Positions 23,061 through 35,562 are shown, counted from the stretch's first letter. The stretch is 64,000 nucleotides of DNA from Sclerodactyla briareus (GCA_026419785.1 JAODTK010003187.1:1-64000); one strand, 5' to 3'. The notes: generated from the sequence alone by a model not told the origin. Numbers and translations: made by a program.

Positions 23061-25334
23061 ATATATCCCTCAGGCTTGGGTATGTGATACCCAATTTGAG
23101 AAAACCTGCAACTCCAGTGCCCCAAGTAAAAGTGTGTAGATATTATTGTAAACACACCTGTATACTGACTCCCAATTGTCCACCATTCCATTTCATTATA
23201 CACACATTTCCTTCCCTGGACAGACTGATATTTTGTCTTGTGGAACTGCAGTAATGAGCATAATATCCTTCACCCATGCTGTCCTATAGTCAACAGGGTT
23301 TTGTTTTATCACTGGTCGGCAGTCTCAGGACACCCTATAACTTCCAATGTTTACTTTTGTATTAAGCTCTCATTGAGCCTTCATTCACTGGGCAGCTGTA
23401 AGGAGGTGCAGGCAACACCTGTTTTGATAACTGTTTCCAACAATAGCGGTACTTGTAAGAACCCCTCATCACGCGGGTGACCTCAGACCCGACCACAAAA
23501 TCGAACCCAGCGCAAACCGAACGGAACAGTACCCCGCTATAACCATTCCTCCCGCCCCCCCCCCCCTTCCCCTCCATCACTACAGGTCTCTGCACACAAT
23601 TGCAAACAATTGAGTTTGAACTGAGTTGGGCTCACAACATTCAGATACCTTTCTAAAGGCCTCAGTGAATTTTAGCATTTTTAGATGTCTCAAACCTTAA
23701 AAAATAAACATTAGTAAGCCCAAGAGAACAGAAGTCTTTCAACATCTGGGTCAATGACAGAATGACCCTTTATGACCCCGTCATTTAAAATTTTGTCCTA
23801 TGTGAACGAAACTTTCCGGATGGGGGGCTTCATTTGTCCTGACAAAAGTCAGGTCAAATCTGCTTACTTTTTGTGATTTCCACTTGGTTCAATGAACACT
23901 TCAGTTGGTGAATGGGGATAATTTTGTTCTTTTCCACAAAAGAGTGGAGGAAGGAAGGGAAAGGATAATATTTGGAATTCCGAGTGTCGACTAGATAGAA
24001 ATTTTAGGTAAACCGACAATATCTAGTAAGGGGTAATACAAGTTTTCGGGTTTGGTCTTAGTAGCCATGCCTTTCAGCTATGGCAAGGAATTTTTTGTGT
24101 GTAGGTTTTTTATTAATCATCAGATACGAGTACCTATTATTGACGAGTTCAGCGCCCTTCGCAGAGAGGGTAGTATCTGGAATTTCCACATAAACTTTCT
24201 ATACGATTCTAGCCCGACCTCCTCCATTGCCTTATCCAGACGTAGTCCATATTTACTCCTCCCACCCATCCCCTCCCTTCATGTCTTCCCCCACCACCCC
24301 CCACCCTCCATGCAGTTGCGTGGACAAAATTCCGTAGTGCCCTCTGGAATTTGGCGGCGCTATTCAGGAATTGCTAGACAACAACCTGCATTGTATCCTC
24401 GTAGTTGCATCGTCTCACAGTAGTGAACCTGCATGCTTTCTGTCTCTTCGAATAGTTCAGGTAAGAGAGGCTTGATCTTGGATTGAAGTACGTCAATGAT
24501 TTTATTTAGAACAGCTCGGCGGTATTGACTTTCACGACTCAGTAAAATATAGTATTTGAGTCATTCAATACTTAGTTTTCAACGCCATATTCTACCACAA
24601 GCAACGAAACTACCAGAAAACCTTGGAAGAGGTCCTCTACATTATGGAGTACTAGTGCGGGGACCCCCCCCCCTCCCTGTATGCCATCAGCACTTGGCGA
24701 GGTACTCTATTCATTGCTAAGTTCTCTGTCCGGTCTATAGAGACTGCCTTCTACCGATCAGGAGGCATTTGGGGTCTTCATGGGGAGTTGTTTGCTTTAC
24801 AGGACTTGTCGCGGTTTACCCAGAGAGCACACGTATGACAAAAAACGGGCGGGGGTCCCAGGTCCGACGGGTTTGGGAGATGCTGTGGTTGGAGGAATTG
24901 CAGGTTCGCCGAGCGTCATCTGATGACACGTGCGGGCCCCGGGATTAGTTTAACCCTGAGAGGGGGTTGCGGTCGCATTGCGCATGACAGATTGGCCGAG
25001 AGGCCTGTGGTGATGCACTATGGTGCTGAAGTGGGGACAGCAGGCGCAGCAATATAGGATGGACCCACTTAAAAACGGGGTGCCGTGAAATTCGAGCAAA
25101 CGATGGCTTTTCCGTTGCTAATTGGTGCGGGAGAAGGACCATGGGTGTAAAACACTTGGCTCAACACGCATTGGAAGAAGGAACAGCTAAGTCGCCTTTG
25201 GCCAATACGACGAGTGCCAGTTCCCGTGTTCAGAGGGAGATAGTCTCAAGTTGACTGTGATTACCGATGTTGTTTGAACCTCTCGGAATCGACTTCTGTG
25301 AGGATTATCTGTTTAACTGCACCATTGGTCGTTA
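23061..25334. other. No gene seen; poly-C tracts
   Basis: C12 at 23555-23566 and C-rich runs near 24262-24305 and 24664-24672. The 123-codon frame at 24052-24423 is not recognisable. 24700-25330 is G-rich unique sequence. Confidence 0.45.
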
Positions 25335-25515
25335 GGAAGGGATATAGCGGTAGGCAGGCTACAACGGAACACCACGAAGGACCTTAGGGCGTGTAGAGTT
25401 GTTAGCCATGAGGACTCCGCAGTTCCTTCAAGCGAAGGAATATGGTTGCATGCGCCTGTCGCATGGACGTGATGCGCGGAGTGAGTTTTTTTACACAGGA
25501 AGAAAATACGGAGGC
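25335..25515 (+). repeat. Dispersed repeat, copy 1 (partner at 32190-32385)
   Basis: It shares an ordered series of blocks with 32190-32385: 'aagggatata', 'gttagcca(t/g)gag', 'cgcagttcc', 'tggacgtg', 'tacac(a/g)ggaagaaaata'. Too diverged to say whether it was coding, and no frame is conserved between the copies. Unclassified. Confidence 0.5.
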
Positions 25516-25519
25516 CAGC

Positions 25520-25618
25520 GAGGGGGGACTCGAGTCAAGTTGACTGGACTCGAGTCAGACTCTAGAGTCCCGATTAAAGTAATTAAAGTGACTTTGACTC
25601 GACTTGGACTTCAAAACT
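25520..25618. repeat. Short GACT-rich repeat with CTCGAG palindromes
   Basis: GACTCGAGTCA-type words are repeated, then 'gactttgactcgacttggact'. Same low-complexity class as 31358-31540. Confidence 0.6.
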
Positions 25619-26525
25619 GACTGGTCGCCATCGCAAGTCAGCTGCCAAAAAATGTTACGTTTTTTCACCGTGACAGAAATCACAGAATTGCAAAACCGTC
25701 GACAAGAGCGACACGGCCGACAACAATTTTTGGATATACCGCGTATACGTACGTTGTCCCCGGTCAGGCGCGGCGACGCGGGATCGTTACAACACTAATA
25801 AAGCCTTGCCCTAGCATGCCCACGCACCGTACGTATGTGGCAGAGAAAGTTCGGCGTACTGCATGTATAGCTCGAGCTAGTCATGTCTCGGATACAAGTA
25901 CACATAGAGAATCGATACAGCTACAGCGGGGGTTGCCCAAAATTGTCTAGATATTTGGTTTTTATGTCACAAAATATCCAAATTCACTTTCTAACAAACA
26001 GCTGGCGGCAATGATATCTTTGCAGCTTGCTATATTTTTTTTTCCCGAACAATTGAAATTTGTCATCGTATAATTTTGGCATACAGGGCCGTCAAGACGC
26101 ACCTTACCTGCGCAAGGTTAATTGGCTTTGTCACTAACAAGATCATTTCACTACCTTACATCATTTCCATACAAAAATTTAGCGATGAAACCGAATCAAG
26201 AGCTGCAAACTCCCCGGATACGATCTGTGAATCTTCGCGCTAGCTTTTGATGTTCTCGTCTGAGCTTCGCGCGTCAATGCAACGCACTGTACTGTCGGTC
26301 ACAGGCTAGTCTAACCTCCACAAACTCTTCCCTCTCCACTCTTTCCCAGGCCATGATGGAGCTCTGTCCATACCCGCCAGTAGGTTCCCTATCTAACGTG
26401 TGTTCATGTCACAGGGCATCCTATGGGCCACATTCGGGCAGCACATACTTTCTGACCAAAAATGTGTAAAACATTATCTTCTCAAGTGCAACAGCTGTCT
26501 ACCGGGTACATTAGGAATGAGGGAA
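25619..26525. other. No gene seen
   Basis: Unique sequence, CpG-rich at 25690-25900. Frames are short. Confidence 0.5.
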
Positions 26526-26581
26526 ATCTATGCAGTCATGACAGTGTGTGTGTGTGTGTGTGTGTGTTGTGTGTGTGTGTG

Positions 26582-26646
<65 letters not shown>

Positions 26647-26789
26647 GCATTATGTATGTATGTGATGCCTGGCTTGTAAAACAAGAATGAAGCTCCTACT
26701 TGGTATGCGTATTCCCCATAATGAGTACATGATCCCTATTGTTTTTGGGACAGGTCAAAGGTCATCTGAGGTCATCTATGCAGTCATGA

Positions 26790-26825
<36 letters not shown>

Positions 26826-27673
26826 TTATATGTATGTATGTTATGCCTGGCTTGTAAAACAAGAATGAAGCTCCTACTCGGTATGTGTATTCCCCATAAT
26901 GAGTACTTGATCCCAATTGTTTTGGGACAGGTCAAAGGTCATCTGAGGTCATCTATGCAGTCATGACAGTGTGTGTGTGTGTGTGTGTGTGTTGCATTAT
27001 GTATGTATGTGATGCCTGGCTTGTAAAACAAGAATGAAGCTCCTACTTGGTATGCGTATTCCCCATAATGAGTACATGATCCCTATTGTTTTTGGGACAG
27101 GTCAAAGGTCATCTGAGGTCACTAGAGGTCAACGTCTGAACTCCTTGTAAACATGATAAGTCCAGGGTCATTTTGGGGGAAATTAGGAAATTGTAAGAAA
27201 ATGATATTTGCCCAATTTTGGCTTGTAAAACAAGAATGAAGCTCCTACTTGGTATGCGTATTCCCCATAATGAGTACATGATCCCTATTGTTTTTGGGAC
27301 AGGTCAAAGGTCATCTGAGGTCACTAGAGGTCAAAGTCTGAAATCCTTGTGAGCACGATAAGTCCAGGGTCATTTTGGGGGAAATTAGGAAATTGTAAGA
27401 AAATGATATTTTGCCCATTTTTGCTGGTTAACCACAATAATTGACCCCCGCCTGATGGATGAAGCCATACTTGGTATGTGTATTCCCCATAATGAGTACA
27501 TGATCCCTATTGTTTTGGGGGTCAGGTCAAGGTGTCCTTGAGGTCACCAGAGGTTAAAGTCAGAAATCACTAAGTCAAAGTCTGTTGCCCGTAATTATTA
27601 GTACATATCCCATTTCTCGTGTCTGGTCATATGTTATAAGAAATCAGTCAAGGATCACTAAGCCTCTTGGCTT
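26526..27673 (+). mobile_element. GT-headed tandem-repeat element, mid-length copy (family A)
   Basis: It begins 'atctatgcagtcatgacag' then a ~100-bp (GT)n tract (26544-26646). The head plus core repeats near 26774 and 26951, so units of 170-250 bp each carry their own GT tract. Two further core units of about 200-225 bp follow (anchor 'tacttggtatg' near 27248 and 27471). It ends with a ~105-bp 3' block and the hairpin AAGCC-TCTT-GGCTT (27660-27673). The start lacks the 5' hairpin seen at 47326 and 56944, so it may be 5'-truncated. Four exact AGGTCAAAGGTCA words lie inside. Confidence 0.65.
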
Positions 27674-27708
27674 TTTGGTTTCAAGAGCAGATCCAGAGAT
27701 TCTTTAAA

Positions 27709-28249
27709 CAGTGTTTCTCAAAGTGGTTTCTACCGCTCCCTGGGGGCGCTGGGAAGCCTTAGGTGGCGCTATAGAATCAATGTGGAATGGGGGGGGGGGA
27801 ATTGAGACTGGTTTGGGGGTCCCTGATGAACTACTGATTTATGGCGTTTCCTACCTCCTACCTCGTTGAAAGAGGTTTCAGCACGGTCATTGGTGTTGCT
27901 TGGCCAAGTATCGGAACCCCCTGACATTACAGGGCCATGTAGGAGGGGCGCGATGTGTCTCTTCCTTACTAAGATGCAGCCAGACCAGTCGGAATCTGAC
28001 AGTTGTTGCACAAGCTCAACCTTCAGACTTACTGAACTTTGAGCCCCATTTCAGAGGTCGGTGGTATGTTTATCGTTGCCACATATTTGTATAACCTGTA
28101 ATCATATTAGGAGCAAATAACAATTCCTGAAACTGAGTCCATTTTTTAATGGGTGACCGGACTCAATTGAAAAAAGGTGGGAAGGGGAGAGTTGAAATCG
28201 TTCAAAAGGTGGAAGAGGGCGGCAGTCTGGGAAAGTTTGAGAACCACTG
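27709..28249 (+). mobile_element. Short hAT element with TIRs and target-site duplication
   Basis: The left end CAGTGTTTCTCAAAG and the right end TTTGAGAACCACTG are inverted repeats with the CAGTG terminus and sequence typical of hAT elements that read 'CAGTGGTTCTCAAA'. CTTTAAA flanks both sides exactly (27702-27708 and 28250-28256). hAT elements make 8-bp duplications, so one base is shifted or lost. The 541-bp element is far below the length of an autonomous hAT and keeps only a transposase remnant. Confidence 0.85.
27847..28010 (+). pseudogene. Remnant of hAT transposase C-terminal (dimerisation) region
   Basis: The frame from 27847 reads FPTSYLVERGFS. After a frameshift the following stretch reads LAKYRNPL in one frame, and LFLTKMQPDQ in another. 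This order (Glu-x-Gly-Phe-Ser, then Lys-x-Arg-Asn-x-Leu, then Leu-Thr-x-(M/I)-x-Pro) is the ending familiar from ZBED-related hAT transposases. The catalytic DDE core is absent, and at least two frame changes within 160 bp make it non-functional. It sits between the hAT TIRs, so the short element derives from a longer autonomous parent by internal deletion. Confidence 0.7.
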
Positions 28250-28439
28250 CTTTAAAACATCTATTACAGTCTCATAATGTAAGCTCGGTGTGACCATGGA
28301 TTAAGGACGAGACCATATTTTGTCTGATTTTTGCATATGGATGGACTAGGATTGTTAGATTTTTAGTTTCCAAGACCAAAGTGAGGTTAATGGGGTTTGT
28401 GTTGTCCTACAAGTATAATAGTAAATATATTACACCATA

Positions 28440-30067
28440 CAAGGGCGGCGATTTGTGTTGGCGGTTGGGCGGACGGACAAGATGAATACATCTAGCGGAG
28501 CGCCACCCACAAGGTTGGCGCGTAGCGAACAAGAAATTTTTTGGGTTGACGAATCCCCTAGATTGCGATAGGAAATTCCCATGCCTTAGGGACAGTCAGC
28601 CAGCATTCCTAACAATGATAACAAATTTTTATTCAGGAAAGGTTCTCCAAAAACTTATCGCCTTAGGGATCAATTTCAATGTTTTGCGTTGGGTGCTTTC
28701 ACATTCTAAAATACGAAGCAAGTGGGTTTCAGACAGTCATGAAAGGATCATCGAAATGGGCAATGTCACCATCACTACGTTCGCGCGAAGCGCGAAATTT
28801 TGCAGGATCAAGTGACCAACGATCGAATCGCATGACCGATAGGGAAGGCCTGAGTTTTTGACTCAAAGATCACGCCCCGGTTTTATTCTTCTTGCGGACC
28901 ACAGGCGCATGGAGGGACATTTCTGATTGGAGCCATACTTAAGGCCAAATGAGTATACACAGAATTAAAACCGCAACAGCGCGCGAAGCGCGCGCGGAAA
29001 GATTTCACACTTTTGGACATTCCATCTAAAGACAGGCAATCTTTGGATATAAACTTGTCTTCACCAAAATTTTTAATCATGTAATTGCACGAAACTGTGG
29101 CATTTCTGGCAGAATCTTCGATGGCCATTTTATGGGGTTTCGACCCGCACTGTGTGCCTTCCCACTTAGTATGTGCACAGTGACGCAAACACAACTTCAA
29201 AAAAAGGGTCGCACCCATGAATGATTGCCGAATACTTATTTTAACTTTGCGATTAGACCAAGATTTTGCCAAAATGAATCCACAGGTCCGTTAGGTGGTA
29301 GATGCGCCCCGTCACCCCAGAATTTTCCCTTCAAAGACAACAAGCTTACACTTTTGGGCACCATCAAACATTCAGGCAATATTTGGACTTCACTTTTGGA
29401 ACGCCTTTATTCATTGAATTTTGAATCATTCATGTCTTTTTGACAACGCCCATTTGTGCCGTTCCCTGGCTGCATTTTAATTCGATGCCGCGCCGTGTGC
29501 CCTCATTGTGATATAGATGTGAACAGGGACACTCAAACTTGCAACAGGTGGTCTCACCATGAATAAAAAAAATCAAGATCCCGCCAGGTGGTAGACCTAC
29601 CACCGTCGTCTCAACCCCTTTCACCACAAGATGAAAGTTGTTTGACAACGTCCAATGAAGGAGAAAGGACACACCACGGGGTGAAGCCAGTCTTGAAACG
29701 ATAGTGTTGGGCGGAGAACCGTTCTTTCATGATAATTAAGAAAAACCCAGGTAAATTCCGCATTTTTTTTTTGTTTAAGGAAATAATATGTCTGCGGAAG
29801 GCACATCATATGTCTAAACACTACCGGAACATTAAATACCCGCGCGCAAGAATTTTCGACAAGGAGCAGCAGAATTCACTCAATTTGATTATTTAGGTCA
29901 TCATTCATTTGTTTAAAACATGGTTGATGATGTATATGTCGGATATGGTGTCAGCGAAATAGCATCGGGCTCAAAATATTGGGGGGACGAATGGCATTGC
30001 GTCCCCTACCCAACTATTGGGGGACGCCCGGTCCCCCCGCCCCCCCCCCCCTTGATCGCCGCCCTTG
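28440..30067 (-). mobile_element. Non-autonomous TIR transposon, copy 1 (CAAGGGCGGCG family)
   Basis: It starts CAAGGGCGGCGAT at 28440 and ends ATCGCCGCCCTTG at 30067, a 13-bp perfect TIR around 1628 bp. Read in reverse complement, its right end (poly-C, then 'cgcaatgc.attcgtcccc', then 'ccaatatt..gagcccga') matches the left end of the element at 32668-35562. Its left end ('cggcgatttgtgttggcg') matches that element's right end. Internal CGCGCGAAGCGCGCG-type palindromes occur near 28783 and 28980. No transposase frame is visible. No clear target duplication is seen, so the superfamily is open. Confidence 0.75.
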
Positions 30068-31357
30068 ATTAGTGTAGTGTTGATGATGAAGTTGAGAGCC
30101 TGAAGGTGATAGCTAAGGAAACGGGATGTTGTCATTCACATACCCAAACTTCCTAGGTGGTTCCGACTTGTCTCCTATTCAACACTGGACTTTTAGATCA
30201 GACAGTCCATTGTACACCCACGATTTGTTTTTTAAAAAAAATTTCTTGTTTGAATATAATAATATCAAATTGCCGGTTACCATGGAGAATAAATTTCAGT
30301 GATCACATAACAGGGTTTGCTTTATGGGACCATTTTCCGCATGCTGAGCTTGAATTTTGATGGATTAGATGGTTAAAAAGCTTGAAAACCCTAAATACCC
30401 AATTGACACCCATGCTGTCACCAGTGGGTGGGATCAGCCTCTGCCTCAGGTCATGGTCAAATAAATCGGGTTGCCCCAAAACTGTGAGTGCTGCTAGGTG
30501 AACTGAAAGGAATTATAAAACGGTATCTAAATGCGACATGCAAGCTTCTCATTAAGTACCAGGGAGAGTGCAGCAGCGGGCCTTCAGATACCTTCCCCCT
30601 GTACGGTATACGTAGTGAAATCTGAAATTAGTCAGCTGCATAAGTTTACTATAATGTATACTATGTAAGGCTTTCAAATGGAAAACGCCAGAATTCAATT
30701 CAACAAGAATGTAACTTGACGAGTTGCACTGCATTTTAGGAGTTCAGTATTCAAGCTCAATGTTTCTGGTTCTTCAAGTTGAATGTCGTTAAAGAAACAT
30801 GTTATTATTCACTGAACTCACTGTTAGTAATAACATTATTTTTCAGAGTTTTCAGAAAGCTCTAGAGTGCAACATCACCATAGGCCTGCTCAGCACCAAC
30901 TGGCACTGCTTTCAATTGCAATGTGGGCTTCAATTGAGGCAGCACAACATGTTGGACACTGGTCAACCAACTAAGCAAAGTAAATCAATAATGGGCGCTT
31001 AAGGCACTCCATTCAAAGTGAACATATTTGGCATCTTTCAATGAGATCGGCAGTACCAACTATCCAACAAAGAAAAAATATCCAATCATTTCTGGACCCT
31101 CAATTTGCAGACTGTTAATTATGTGAATAGTTTACAGCTTTTATGGGTTCAATACTCGTTGTATTATAACAATCATGCTCGTTTTCATATCTAGCACATT
31201 CTGCTGTGATAGGCAACACTCAAAGCGCTTGAGTTAATTATCAATAATCTAGGCATTGCCAGCTTGTCAATCCCACACCGTTGTGCACTTCCTGATCTTT
31301 ATGTCACACCAAACCGTGAATGTACAGTGTGACGCTATACCATGCCCCTCCGAAACT
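30068..31357. other. No gene seen
   Basis: AT-rich unique sequence with short frames only. Nothing recognised. Confidence 0.55.
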
Positions 31358-31540
31358 TCACTGACTTGTGCCTTGGACTTGCCTCAGATGACTTGCGACT
31401 TTACTTGTACTTGCAATGTTTCCAATTGACTTTGTGACTGACTTGGACTTGCATTTTTCCAATTGACTTGTGACTTGACTTGGACTTGCACCAGCTGACT
31501 TGCGACTTACTTGGCTTGAAGAAGTGACTTCGTCACACCT
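31358..31540. repeat. ACTTG-rich short tandem repeat
   Basis: Degenerate ~25-30-bp units of 'gacttgcgactttacttg' and 'gacttggacttgca' type. The minus-strand Ser/Lys/Gln-rich frame is repeat translation. Confidence 0.75.
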
Positions 31541-32189
31541 CTGGTATTTAGGGGTTGGAGAGTGGTATCCAAACCCCACTTGTGTTCAAGATCTGAAGTG
31601 ATGCTGCTATAATACCTCCATACTTTATTGACATTTTCAGGAGAGGTATTAAGCAATGCTGCACTCTATTATACTATGATTGTGTTAACCTATTTATGCA
31701 TAGCTCCCTCTGCAATACTGAGTTTTGTATCTCATTTTCATCAACTCACCCCGCCATGGACTATGCCCCCCCCTCACTCCCAGGCTAGTACACTGGGCGG
31801 GGTCCGCAGTATCCAGATATACCGCGCGAGAATCCGCAGCTTGGAACTGTAATTAAGCACATGCCTACCATTTAGCCTCTGATGTCACCACCTACGGGAC
31901 TGAAGGAGAAGAGTCCACCACTCCGATTTATGGGAGAGAGCGCAGCTAAGACCAGGGCGGTTTTTTTCCTGACATGTTACTATCAAGGGAGGACAATGGG
32001 GCGCAAAGGCTTGGTCGCTAACACCCTGGCACAGCACAGGACTCAATCACCGCCTTCCGTCCGCCGCCGCTATTTCCCGAGTAGACGCCTTTATATTATG
32101 ACAACCGCAGACGACCGTCTGGGTAATGACGCCGGTGTTGCTGGGCGACTCCGCATTGACTCCTTATAAGGAGTTCACTGCATCAAGAC
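31541..32189. other. No recognised gene
   Basis: A 95-codon frame (31882-32169) is G/C-rich and rich in Arg, Pro and Ser. It matches no family known to me and has no visible splice or promoter support. Confidence 0.4.
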
Positions 32190-32385
32190 ACGCTAGAAAG
32201 GGATATAGGATATTTGCTTATCGGCAGCATAACACTGGTAGGATGACTTGGAGTGGTGTAGAAGTTTTTGTTAGCCAGGAGATCGCAGTTCCCTGAACGA
32301 TAGATATGGTGCAGGGCACGGGTTCCGGATTGGACGTGTTGCCGGATTAATTTCTACACGGAAGAAAATATAGGGAGTCAGGCCA
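32190..32385 (+). repeat. Dispersed repeat, copy 2 (partner at 25335-25515)
   Basis: Same ordered blocks as the copy at 25335. Here an open frame of about 33 codons (32195-32296) precedes a stop that is absent in equivalent form from the partner. Origin unknown. Confidence 0.5.
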
Positions 32386-32667
32386 CACTGGCGTGGGACA
32401 GCATTCGCCAGAATGTTAGTTAAAGTAGTACACAGTGGAAGATCATCAGCTCAGCTTTCGACATCTCTTACAGGAATTGGTGGAGAAGACTTCACACCTA
32501 TTTGGCCTACGTAGGTGAGAGCTGAACAGGCGAAGGTTTTTTCCTGTCATTGAATGCAAGGTTCAAAAACTCACGTTGTCTGGAACGACTAAATGGAGGC
32601 TGAATGGAATTTTACGTAATTCATGTTTAGATTTTAGATTGGTTCTTGACTTCAGTTCACCTCAAAG
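32386..32667. other. No gene seen
   Basis: Short unique stretch between the dispersed repeat and the TIR transposon. Confidence 0.5.
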
Positions 32668-35562
32668 CAAGGGCGGCGTTCCCCCCCCCCAATTATTTGG
32701 TTGAGGGAAACGCAATGCATTTTGTCCCCTCCCTCCCCCTCCCCCCCCCCCCCAATATTCGATTTGAGCCGCAACTGCCCCTATTTTCCTGCTGCACTGT
32801 ATCCGACATTTCCAGCAGCAAACGTGTTTAAAAAAGAAGTGCATAATGACCTAAATGATAAGTTGAGTGCGCGGTATTTTCACGTACGTGCAAAGACATG
32901 AAATTACAAATTCAGGTGAAGTAATTTATATATAATTTTAATTTCTGCATTACTTTTGATGGGAATTTCCAAAAGGGAAAATTTTTTCGCGATCGCTCCG
33001 CGCGCAGTGGCGGCTGTTACACGTTTCTATGTTATACTCTTTGGCCAGCTTCTAGCCCAATTGAAAGTGTCCCTCCCATGCCGCTGCGCCTGGTGGTCCG
33101 CAAAGAAGATAAAAAAGGGGGATGAGGGGGGGGCCGTAATCTTTGGAGTAAAACAGACTCCGGCCTATCTAAGTGACAGTCAGATATCGTTCAGTGCAAT
33201 GCCTTTGGTGAAATTGGATCCTGCAAAATCCCGCGCTTCGCGCGAACGGTAACTGTTGGCTGATTATGCCATGGCACATTTCATTGCTCCTTCTCCTTAC
33301 CGCGTAACCTCACTGCATCGTATTTTAGAATGTCACAAGCAATAACGCAAAAACTGAAATTCGATCCCAAAGGCGATATGAGAACCTTCCCTAAAATAAA
33401 AATTTGTTAAAAATATTTGAGGAATGTGCTTAAGAATGACGGGAGTCAAGAAGGCAATTGTTGATGGATTCAGTGGCGGCACCACGCGGGCATGGGGCAG
33501 TTCCCCCTGTCAGAATCCTGCCCCCCCCCAATAGTTTTCCCCAACCCCCACTTGGTGACTCACGTTCCTGAAGTAGCCTGACGTTTTTCGACCCCACGGC
33601 AGCCAATTCGTACAGTATGGCACGTAGAACGTTACTCGGGAGAAGTCCGGATGTGGCTTGCAACTGAGAAGCTCCGTTGGTTTAGCCTTTGTGATCATGA
33701 GGACATAAAATGACCAAATGAACTCTTCGTGGATTAGTTACGACGCCCGTTCAAGAAGAGTCACAATCGATCTTACGCTCGATATTGTATGGAATTGGGA
33801 TGTTAAATTGCCGATGAGTGTTCAATCGGAGAGATGCCTGAATGGGTGCGGTCATGGGGGGACGGGGGGTCCCCCTATCTTTGCTTGGGGGGAAGCAATG
33901 CATTTCGTCCCCGCGCGCGCGCCCTCCAAATATATGAGCCCGAGAATGATATTTCGCTGCAATGTACTGGACAATTCAGCAGGACCGTATTCAAACGATG
34001 CATGAAGGACCTATTAGATTACAAGGTGACTGTTGAATTCTTCTCCATTTTCCAAATTTTTACGTGTTGTGCGCGCGTGTTATGTAAGTTTGGGTAGTGT
34101 TCAGAATATGATGTTGCTTTGTGTAGATGCATATGATGTTCCTTTAAAAAAATATGCCCGAAATTTACTCTGAGTTGTTCTTAATCATCAATGAAATAAA
34201 GGTTCTACTTCAATCTATAGTTTGCGTAAGGATGGCTCTACCAGCTTATAGGTGTTGATCCTTCATTGGACATTGTCGATCCTGCCTGAGGACCAGTTAG
34301 ATAAATAAACAAAACACACAAATCCCTATTTGAGGGGAAGAGGGTGGGAATGAGGACGGAGATTTTTGAATTTGTGATTTTTTGGATTTTTTTATGGGCG
34401 CGACAACTTGTTGAAAGGGGCGGAACAGTGCACCATACTATACATGACTGTATGAGTGAACACGGTGCGGTATCGAAAATGCGGCCAGGCAGCCAGGGAA
34501 CGCACCCAGTGCTTGTCAAAAAGACAATCACATGATTCAAAATTCAGATGAAGAACAGGCCAAATGTTTTCCTGAATTTCGATGGAATGTCAAAGTGTAA
34601 ACTTGTTTTTTGAAGGAAAAGGTTGAGCGACGGGGGTGAGTCTACCACCTTGCGGGACCTGTGAACTTTTTGTCATATATGGTCCATTTGCCAAATTGTT
34701 AAATAGAGTAGTCAGAAATCAATTCATGGGGGCGAGTACGGGCAACCACTTGTAGGATGCGTGGCATGATGCACGTATACTAAGGCGGCACACGGTGCAG
34801 GGAAACCCCCCCTTAAAAAACAACAATCAAGAGTTATCAGCGAGGCGGAACGCCACATATTCGTGCAAAGAACTGATCAAAAATTCAGTGAAGATAAGTT
34901 AAAACCTAGAGATCGTCTGACTCTTCGATGGAATGTCCAATAGTGTGAAATTTTCGCGAGCGCTCCACTCGCAGTTGCGGTTTTTTTTCTGTGTATATTC
35001 ATTTGACCACTGTCTGCATGGCCCCAATTGAAAGTGTCGCTCCCATGGCCTGTAGTCCACAAAGAAGAATAGGGGGCCGTAATCTTTGAGTAGAAAAACT
35101 CAGGCCTATTCAAGTGATAGGTCAGAGAGGGGTCAGTGCAATGTCGTTGGTCGAATGGATCCTGCAAATCTCGCGCTTCGCCCGAATGTAGTGGTTGTTA
35201 CCATCGCCCATTCCCATTGCTCCTTCCATTAATGAACCTCACTTGCATCGTATTTTACAATGTACATCAACCTTGAAATTGATCCCTAAGGGGCTCTACG
35301 TTTTTGGAGAAACTTTCCCCCAAAAATAACATTGCTGTTCATAGATTTTAGGAATGTTGCTTAATGTCCCATAAGGCACGGGGAGTGCCGTTCCCTGCAA
35401 ATCTGGGGGTCCGTCAAACGAAAAACGTTCTTGTACGCTACGCGCCAACCTGTGGTGGCGCTCTTCTTAGATAGTACTTATCTTGCCCCCCCCAGTCCCC
35501 CCCAGTCCTCCCAGTCCCCCCCCCCCCCCTCCCCCAGTCGCCAACACAAATCGCCGCCCTTG
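32668..35562 (+). mobile_element. Non-autonomous TIR transposon, copy 2, with internal duplication
   Basis: The left end CAAGGGCGGCG (32668-32678) and right end CGCCGCCCTTG (35552-35562) enclose 2895 bp, in the opposite orientation to 28440-30067. It contains an internal direct repeat of about 350-400 bp. Blocks such as 'ttcgcg(a)gcgctcc', 'aattgaaagtgtc.ctcccatg', 'gggggccgtaatctttg' and 'tggatcctgcaaa' occur at 32985-33330 and again at 34955-35260, about 1970 bp apart. A second terminus-like block (GCAATGCATTTCGTCCCC, then GAGCCCGAGAATG) at 33893-33960 suggests that one copy inserted in, or recombined with, another. Poly-C tracts lie near both ends. No transposase frame found. Confidence 0.7.

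Noticed and set aside
26526..27673. Regularly spaced repeats, possible CRISPR
   Set aside because: Units are 170-250 bp, carry microsatellites and have no unique short spacers. The genome is clearly eukaryotic.
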